Shown here: piece by piece, positions 1 to 6,381 of the stretch | How positions within the stretch are numbered: position 1 is the first letter of the stretch | Layout: every line of letters starts with the position of its first letter | Source: a bacterium BMS3Bbin07 | Lineage (GTDB): Bacteria > Nitrospirota > Thermodesulfovibrionia > Thermodesulfovibrionales > JdFR-85 | Assembly: GCA_002898135.1 (NCBI GenBank) | Contig: BDTQ01000010.1 | Location: forward strand, 1 to 6,381 | Reading direction: 5' to 3' | Length of the DNA stretch: 6,381 nucleotides | Position numbers and translations under genes: made by a program | Notes under the pieces: generated by a model | Seen by the model: only the letters and a program-made list of their open reading frames with translations | Databases searched by the model: none | What the model was told of the DNA's origin: nothing

Positions 1-453
1 CAGCCGGGGACTCCTCTTGCCGAGGTCTCCGACTACAGTGGGCTTGTTGTGCCGCTCTCCGTATCAAGTGAGGAGCTTTCAGCCATAAAATCCCTTGCTG
101 AAGAGTTTGATGCTGAACTTGAAGGGGTGCCGGTTAAGGCGTCTCTCAAGTGGATCAACCCTGAATTCGATGAAAAAACAAGAAAGCTGAATGTAGAGTT
201 GGTAATCCGTGATTTACATGGTCAGGGAAGGGGCGGACTCATGTTTGTTCTTCCACTCCGGCTCCGCTCGGAAGGCCTCTTTATCCCCAAAACCGCTGTT
301 ACCAATCGTTACGAAAACCCCACAGTGACAGTAAAGGAGACAGGTGAAGTCGTAAAGCTCATGCCCCTTGGCGAATCCGGTGATTTCCTGAGAGTAGCGG
401 CAGACAAACGTCTTGTCCCGGGCACTGAACTCCTTGCTGCAGGGCAAAAATGA
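1..453 (+). CDS. RND efflux periplasmic adaptor (membrane fusion protein), C-terminal part, 5' end outside window
   Basis: This is the last 150 residues of a periplasmic adaptor of the HlyD/AcrA type, which links an inner membrane RND pump to an outer membrane channel. The frame is open from base 1, so the gene starts upstream; the GTG at 49 is an internal valine codon, not a start. The visible part begins in the beta-barrel domain with a GTPLAEVSD stretch, matching the family pattern 'G-x-P-L-x-x-(I/V)-x-D', and continues through 'GLFIPKTAV', which fits the usual '(V/I)P..A(V/L)' strand. It ends in the membrane-proximal domain with 'RLVPGTELLAAGQK', resembling the common 'GL.(P/A)GD.VV..G' ending. 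The lipoyl and coiled-coil hairpin domains and any signal peptide would lie upstream. The stop overlaps the start of the RND transporter gene by four bases. The family call rests on both these weak motifs and the operon context; the fit to an RND adaptor is strong because of that context. Confidence 0.88.
   Translation, partial: QPGTPLAEVSDYSGLVVPLSVSSEELSAIKSLAEEFDAELEGVPVKASLKWINPEFDEKTRKLNVELVIRDLHGQGRGGLMFVLPLRLRSEGLFIPKTAVTNRYENPTVTVKETGEVVKLMPLGESGDFLRVAADKRLVPGTELLAAGQK
441..444 (+). promoter_or_regulatory. Shine-Dalgarno for the RND transporter
   Basis: AGGG lies five bases before the ATG at 450, inside the last codons of the adaptor gene. It is a modest ribosome binding site. Because the ATG overlaps the adaptor stop (ATGA), re-initiation by ribosomes finishing the adaptor probably adds to it. 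Confidence 0.5.
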
Positions 454-3400
454 AGAGGGTTGTCCGCTATACAATTCGACAGGCGGTCTTCCTCAATATC
501 GTATTCGTCCTCTTTATTGTGGCAGGAATCTTCAGCCTTTTTACCACACCTGTAGAGAATATGCCCCCCGTTGACATGGGGAGGGTTTTTATAACCACGG
601 TCTATTACGGTGCCTCGGCTGATGACGTGGAAAGCCTGGTCACCAGCAAGATAGAAGACGCCCTGGACGGGATTAAAAACGTTGAGGATATCCAGTCAAG
701 GTCACTGCGAAACTATTCCACCGTAGAAGTAAAGTTCATTGACGACACTGATTACAGGGCCCTCTATGATGAATTGAGGTTCAGGGTATTGAACATCAAG
801 AACGAGCTGCCACCCGGAGCTGATGAACCCCTCTTCATGTATGCCGACACCCAGATGTGGATGCCGGTTGTTGCCGTAAACATAGTGGGGGATATCCCGA
901 GCAGGAGCCTGAAACTCCTGGCCGGAGAACTCAAGGCAGGCATCCTTGATATCCCGGGGGTGAGGGAGGTGACACTTTCAGGGGAATACGAAAAGGAGTT
1001 CCATGTCTCCCTGGACCCTGAAAAACTGCGCAGGTTCGGCATTACTTTTGATCAGGTGGCAGAGGCCGTCGGGTCGGCCAACACAAAGATACCCACAGGG
1101 AGGTTCAGGGAAGATAGCACCGAGTTTATGCTTGAGGCGGGCAGCAGGCTTTCCTCCCAGCAGGAGGTCCTGGATGTTGTTGTGCGACGGGACGGAGATG
1201 CCAATTTCCTCCGCGTGGGAGACCTTGTAACAAGTGCCGCTATAAGCTACAGGGATCCGGATGTGATCTCCTCTACCAATGGCCTCAATACCTTGAGACT
1301 CCTCGTCAAAAAGGAGGACAGCGGCAACTCGATCAGGATCGCAGAGGCGGTCAAGGACCTCTCCCGGCGTTTTGAAAAGACCCATGGCAGGGACGGTGTC
1401 ACCATTGAGTTTACAAACGATTCCACTATCGAGATAAAGGATTCGGTCAGGACCCTCAGCGGCAACATGCTGTTTGGCATGGTACTTGTAACCATAGTGC
1501 TCTGGATTACTTTAGGCTTCAGAAATGCCATGCTGACCGCAATAGGCATCCCCTTCTCTTTTCTCTGTGCAATCATTCTTATTAAAATAACCGGTCAATC
1601 CATCAACACGATAAGCCTTTTCTCTTTCGTCCTTGTCTCCGGTATTATCGTTGACGATGCAGTAATCATCTTAGAAAATGTCTACCGCCATATGCAGATG
1701 GGCAAGTCCTCCAAGGAGGCGGTTATAGACGGTGTTTCAGAGGTGATGCTGCCGGTCATCAGCTCGTCACTCACAACCATACTCGCCTTTGTCCCCATGC
1801 TGATCATGAGCGGCAGTACAGGGGATTTCTTCAGCGTCATACCAAAGGCCGTATCCTATGCCCTTGCCGCCTCCCTCTTTGAGGCGCTTTTTATCCTGCC
1901 CATACATATACTCGACTGGGGCCCGAAAAGAATAAAGCAGCCGACAGCAGAAAAGGAAGAGCATTCTCACCACCTCACCTCAGCTATATTTGCCCCCCTC
2001 TGGAGGCTCTACCGGAGGATTCTCGATATACTCCTTGAGCACAAGGCTGCAACCATGGTGTCAATCTCCGGGCTTTTTCTGCTCGCACTCCTGATCCTCG
2101 GCCTTTCCGTTACAGGTATTGTGCCCCTTATCAATGTAAAGTTTTTCCCCGGCAGTTACTTCAGGTACCACCTTGCCGTCATCATGCCTGCGGGCACGTC
2201 CATCGAGAGGACGGATGCCGTGGTGAGGGATCTGTCGCGTTTTATCGTGTCAATGGGAAAGAAACAGGCCCTTGCAACATCCGGGGCAGCCGGTTTCTAT
2301 GAGGATGAAGACTATTCACTCCATTCAGGCCATCGCTACGGACAGGTGGTAGTGACCCTGCCCGAGGAGAAAGAGAGGGATTTTCCCGAAAATCCCGGCA
2401 ATGACCTGATGCTCCATCTTGATTATATCCGGGAAAAGGTGAACGACTTTATTGACCGGAAATACGGTGGTTCCGAACTGAAACCCTACCTGAAGGTCTT
2501 CCCTGAAAACACGGGGCCACCAACAGGAAAGGCCGTTAATATCAGGATCTCCGGTAATACCATGGGCGAAGTGGTAAGGGCTGCAGACTCCCTGAAGCAA
2601 TACCTCGGATCGGATGAGGAATTTTCAGACCTGCAGGGTCTTGATGACAACAGGGCAACGAGTCAGAGGGTGGTCAAATACATCCCTATGCAGGAAGCGG
2701 TCTTTGAATACGGCCTCACTCCCCGGACTGCAACTTCTCTTGTGGCAGGGGCGTTAAACGGCAGATACGCAGGCGAGTTCAGGAGCAGGGGCGAGGAGGT
2801 GGCCCTCCTGGTGCGGCTTGCAAGGGCGGATGACCCCGGCAACAGCAGGGGGACCGGCATCTCCGAGCCGGCCGACATACTGGACGTGCCTGTAATTGAG
2901 AACAGCTCCTCACCTGTCCTTCTCAGAGACCTCGTTGAGATGAAGTACCTGAACGAGCCCACTATAAGGACCCGATACAATGGAAAACCGACCATCACCA
3001 TCTCTTCCGATATCAAGTCAGGGGCAAACCTTTCCACAAGCAGGGTGCAGGTGCTTGTCAAGAGATTCTTCGAAAACATTGCCGGAGAGCATCCGGGTGT
3101 CACTATAAGTTTCGGCGGTGAGTTTGAGTCCACCAAGCGGGCATACACCTCACTGGTCTTTGCCTTTTTCATCGCCCTGCTCTGTATATACATGGTGCTC
3201 TCCTCCCAGTTCAAGGATTATTTTCAGCCCGTAATCATCATCTCTGCCGTTGCCTTTGCCCTTATAGGAGTTGTTTTCGGGATGCTCATTACCAGATCGA
3301 CCTTCACGATCGGGAGCTTTCTTGCTGTTGTCGGCCTGGCAGGGGTTGCAGTCAACGACTCCCTCATACTCATAGACTTTATGAACAGGAGGCGGAGGGC

Positions 3401-3683
3401 CGGGGCCCCACTGCGGGAGGCTGTAATAGAGGCGTGCAGTGTCAGGATGCGTCCTGTGCTGATCACTACAGTCACCACCATGCTGGGGCTCCTGCCGATG
3501 GCGATAGGCATTCCGAGCAAGTCTATTGCGTGGGCGCCCATGGCCACTGCATTCGTAACAGGGCTTTCAAGCGCTACCCTGCTTACACTGCTTATTGTTC
3601 CGGTTGAGTATGAACTTTCCGAGGCCCTCAGGCTCTTTCTGCGAAGGGTCACCGGAAGGCACGACAAGGAGGTGCAGACTTGA
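450..3683 (+). CDS. RND-family efflux transporter, inner membrane permease (AcrB/HAE-like)
   Basis: A complete 1077-residue resistance-nodulation-division pump, close to the roughly 1050 residues usual for AcrB-type proteins. It should export substrates from the periplasm or inner membrane leaflet by proton antiport as a trimer. Twelve membrane segments can be read: about 12-31, 338-356, 361-380, 388-408, 433-453, 464-486, 534-556, 899-917, 926-947, 955-977, 1003-1021 and 1031-1052. Two large periplasmic porter/docking regions lie between them (about 32-337 and 557-898), the usual duplicated plan. TM4 carries the relay pair Asp402-Asp403 in 'GIIVDDAVIILENVYR'. Arg999 and Thr1006 align with AcrB Arg971 and Thr978 before and in TM11. 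TM10 reads 'GVAVNDSLILIDF', so Asn969-Asp970 stands where AcrB has Lys940-Asn941. The 487-533 cytosolic link contains a small Glu/His-rich patch. The gene overlaps both neighbours by four bases. A heavy-metal (CusA-type) role looks unlikely because the pump resembles the drug/hydrophobe exporters more, but the substrate is unknown. Confidence 0.96.
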   Translation: MKRVVRYTIRQAVFLNIVFVLFIVAGIFSLFTTPVENMPPVDMGRVFITTVYYGASADDVESLVTSKIEDALDGIKNVEDIQSRSLRNYSTVEVKFIDDTDYRALYDELRFRVLNIKNELPPGADEPLFMYADTQMWMPVVAVNIVGDIPSRSLKLLAGELKAGILDIPGVREVTLSGEYEKEFHVSLDPEKLRRFGITFDQVAEAVGSANTKIPTGRFREDSTEFMLEAGSRLSSQQEVLDVVVRRDGDANFLRVGDLVTSAAISYRDPDVISSTNGLNTLRLLVKKEDSGNSIRIAEAVKDLSRRFEKTHGRDGVTIEFTNDSTIEIKDSVRTLSGNMLFGMVLVTIVLWITLGFRNAMLTAIGIPFSFLCAIILIKITGQSINTISLFSFVLVSGIIVDDAVIILENVYRHMQMGKSSKEAVIDGVSEVMLPVISSSLTTILAFVPMLIMSGSTGDFFSVIPKAVSYALAASLFEALFILPIHILDWGPKRIKQPTAEKEEHSHHLTSAIFAPLWRLYRRILDILLEHKAATMVSISGLFLLALLILGLSVTGIVPLINVKFFPGSYFRYHLAVIMPAGTSIERTDAVVRDLSRFIVSMGKKQALATSGAAGFYEDEDYSLHSGHRYGQVVVTLPEEKERDFPENPGNDLMLHLDYIREKVNDFIDRKYGGSELKPYLKVFPENTGPPTGKAVNIRISGNTMGEVVRAADSLKQYLGSDEEFSDLQGLDDNRATSQRVVKYIPMQEAVFEYGLTPRTATSLVAGALNGRYAGEFRSRGEEVALLVRLARADDPGNSRGTGISEPADILDVPVIENSSSPVLLRDLVEMKYLNEPTIRTRYNGKPTITISSDIKSGANLSTSRVQVLVKRFFENIAGEHPGVTISFGGEFESTKRAYTSLVFAFFIALLCIYMVLSSQFKDYFQPVIIISAVAFALIGVVFGMLITRSTFTIGSFLAVVGLAGVAVNDSLILIDFMNRRRRAGAPLREAVIEACSVRMRPVLITTVTTMLGLLPMAIGIPSKSIAWAPMATAFVTGLSSATLLTLLIVPVEYELSEALRLFLRRVTGRHDKEVQT
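3666..3673 (+). promoter_or_regulatory. Strong Shine-Dalgarno that fixes the TTG start of the outer membrane factor
   Basis: AAGGAGGT, a near-perfect match to the 16S rRNA tail, lies six bases before the TTG at 3680, within the last codons of the transporter. The spacing is right for 3680 and too long for the next TTG (3692), and no ATG lies near. It therefore supports an unusual TTG start overlapping the transporter stop as TTGA. Confidence 0.8.
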
Positions 3684-4936
3684 AGATTAAATTGCTTGTA
3701 TTACTGCTGATACTCGTTATTCCATCAGTTGCCCGCACCATAACAATTGAAGATGCCCTGAAGCTTGCCCTTGAAGACTCAGAGGCTGTCAGGATTACAG
3801 TCCGGTCTTCCGAGGCTTTAAGGGCTGATGCCAGAAAAGGGGTTGCCTTTGTCAAACCCCAGGCAAGAATCGGGGCAAGATATTTGCGGAATTACAGTAC
3901 CGTCGAATGGTTTCCCGGTTTTGAGACACCCCACTGGCTTAAATCCGCTTCAATAGAGGCAAGTCAGGTACTCTGGACAGGCGGCAGGATATTGAGGAGT
4001 CTGGATCTCAAGGAAAACCTCTACAGGTTATCGGAAATCACTGAAAAATCCGGAAAGAGAGATATCCGGAGGCAGGTCAGACTTGCCTTTTATGGGGTAC
4101 TCTTTCAGAGAGCCTTTCTTGATATTCTGGAAGACAGGACGGCACAGAGAGAGGAGGAACTCAGGGATGCAGAAGACCTCAAAAATGCCGGGATGGTGAC
4201 TTCTCTTGATGTGCGGCAGGCAAAGCTGAATCTCAATAATGCCATGGAAGAGTTGCAGACCGGCGAAGAATCCTGCAACAGGGCACTGATTGACTTTAAT
4301 ATCTCAATCGGCAGGTCAGGCAGGGAAGAACTCCTCGTACCCCAAGGCAGGCTTGACAGCGTAAGGGGAGTTGAAACACGCCTGAAGAGACTCGAAGATG
4401 CCTTTAAGCAGGATATCCTGCTCGATATAAGACTTGCCAGGACCGATCTTTTAACTTCCAGACTCAGCTATGAGATTGCAAGGAGAGGGCACCTGCCTGA
4501 ACTTCAGCTTGTGACCTCTGCCAGGTCGAGCAACGAATATATAGGTCAGATGGATCAGGAATGGAATGTAGGGATACAGCTCACATGGAATGTCCTTGAC
4601 GGCGGCCTTGTCAGCAGCAACAAGGCCGCCACTATGGCAGAGATGCAGGTTGCAGACAACAAACTAAAGAAGACCAGAAAAGAGCTGGCCGGTCTTGTCA
4701 GAGACTTGAAGGTCAGCGTTACATCAGTTGACAGAAGGATAGAATTGCAACGGGAGTCAGTGACCTTGTCAGGAGAAAACTATGAAGATGCCAGGGGACA
4801 ATACCGTGCAGGAACCATAACGCTCACCCGCCTCGGGGAACTCAACCTTGCCTATGCAGAGGCCCGGTTCAGGCTCTCAAGGCTCTTCTACCTCAAGCGC
4901 GAACTCATGATTCAGGCGGATGCCTTGCTGGAGTGA
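3680..4936 (+). CDS. TolC-family outer membrane efflux channel protein
   Basis: A 418-residue outer membrane factor, the exit duct of the tripartite pump; TolC-type proteins form trimers with a membrane beta-barrel and a long periplasmic alpha-helical tunnel. It starts with TTG, supported by AAGGAGGT six bases upstream and the coupled position over the transporter stop. A signal peptide is clear: Lys2 and Lys4, a hydrophobic run at 5-15, and a likely cut after Ser16-Val17-Ala18. There is no lipobox cysteine, so it is probably not a lipoprotein, unlike OprM-type channels. The mature N-terminus has 'TIEDALKLALE', a typical opening. The two internal repeats show as 'ASQVLWTGGRI' (94-104) with 'GMVTSLDVRQAKLNL' (171-185), and 'VGIQLTWNVLDGGL' (297-310) with 'YRAGTITLTRLGELNLAYAEA' at about 375-395. 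The regions between are charged, helix-rich and coiled-coil-like. It sits in the slightly short range for the family. It is the last gene of the pump operon, and 51 bases separate it from tgt. Confidence 0.95.
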   Translation: MKIKLLVLLLILVIPSVARTITIEDALKLALEDSEAVRITVRSSEALRADARKGVAFVKPQARIGARYLRNYSTVEWFPGFETPHWLKSASIEASQVLWTGGRILRSLDLKENLYRLSEITEKSGKRDIRRQVRLAFYGVLFQRAFLDILEDRTAQREEELRDAEDLKNAGMVTSLDVRQAKLNLNNAMEELQTGEESCNRALIDFNISIGRSGREELLVPQGRLDSVRGVETRLKRLEDAFKQDILLDIRLARTDLLTSRLSYEIARRGHLPELQLVTSARSSNEYIGQMDQEWNVGIQLTWNVLDGGLVSSNKAATMAEMQVADNKLKKTRKELAGLVRDLKVSVTSVDRRIELQRESVTLSGENYEDARGQYRAGTITLTRLGELNLAYAEARFRLSRLFYLKRELMIQADALLE

Positions 4937-4951
4937 GAGAGATGTTCCCGG

Positions 4952-4979
4952 CTGAAAACCGTTGCATTTAGTTTATAAT
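4952..4979 (+). promoter_or_regulatory. Possible sigma-70-type promoter for tgt
   Basis: A perfect TATAAT lies at 4974-4979. Sixteen bases upstream is CTGAAA (4952-4957), a four-of-six match to TTGACA. Transcription would be expected to begin around 4986-4988, at or just before the tgt ATG at 4988, so the message would be leaderless or nearly so and would lack the AGGA at 4980-4983. The hexamer could also be chance in an AT-rich gap, with tgt read from the pump operon instead; no terminator-like hairpin separates them. Confidence 0.35.
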
Positions 4980-4981
4980 AG

Positions 4982-6381
<1,400 letters not shown>

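Noticed and set aside
49..51. GTG as the start of a short 134-residue protein.
   Set aside because: The same frame is open back to base 1 and encodes adaptor-like sequence (GTPLAEVSD) before it, so the GTG is an internal valine codon of a truncated gene.
978..1385. A 135-codon minus-strand frame, with a 75-codon plus-strand frame at 1003-1230 in another phase.
   Set aside because: Both lie within the first porter domain of the transporter, which has an unbroken, conserved reading frame; neither shows a domain or a good ribosome site.
2663..3214. A 183-codon open frame on the minus strand inside the RND transporter gene.
   Set aside because: It lies wholly antisense to a clearly conserved coding region, has no recognisable domain, and its sequence is what the complement of this codon usage would give.
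3224..3667. A 147-codon minus-strand frame opposite the last membrane segments of the transporter.
   Set aside because: It is a shadow of the TM8-TM12 coding sequence with Ser/Thr/Arg-rich nonsense composition and no family motif.
4949..4961. CGG/CCG inverted repeat in the gap after the outer membrane channel gene, as a possible terminator.
   Set aside because: The stem is only three base pairs with a seven-base loop and no T run directly follows, so it is too weak to be called.

Overview
The window holds the end of one gene, three complete genes, and the 3' part of a fifth gene on the opposite strand. The layout is ordinary bacterial chromosome: dense, with almost no intergenic DNA. The proteins are those of a Gram-negative, two-membrane bacterium, because a tripartite efflux system with a TolC-type outer membrane channel is present. 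Arginine is very often encoded by AGG/AGA and isoleucine quite often by ATA. Together with the NtrC/Fis-like regulator this would fit Nitrospirota or a deltaproteobacterial-type lineage, but that is a weak inference from memory of codon habits, not a measured result.

Positions 1-4936 (+) form one tightly coupled operon for an RND efflux pump. It contains the C-terminal part of the periplasmic adaptor (membrane fusion protein), a full 1077-residue inner membrane RND transporter, and a 418-residue TolC-like outer membrane factor. Each junction is a 4-base overlap of stop and start (ATGA at 450-453, TTGA at 3680-3683), so the three subunits are probably made by coupled translation. The transporter would take substrate from the periplasm or inner membrane using proton import. 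The adaptor would bridge it to the channel, and the channel would release substrate outside the cell. The substrate cannot be read from the sequence.

After a 51-base gap comes tgt (4988-6127, +), the tRNA-guanine transglycosylase of queuosine synthesis, with all recognisable catalytic and zinc residues. The gap contains a perfect TATAAT placed so close to the ATG that a transcript from it would be nearly or fully leaderless. tgt converges with, and overlaps by 14 bases, a minus-strand gene that runs off the right edge. Only the last 88 residues of that gene are visible, and they form a Fis-type DNA-binding domain as found in Fis and at the end of NtrC-family sigma-54 activators.

I found no mobile element, CRISPR array, RNA gene or convincing terminator. 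I do not see an undescribed system here. The points worth a second look are the TM10 proton-relay residues of the pump (Asn-Asp in place of Lys-Asn), the possible leaderless start of tgt, an eight-residue peptide shared by two pump subunits, and the overlapping convergent gene ends.
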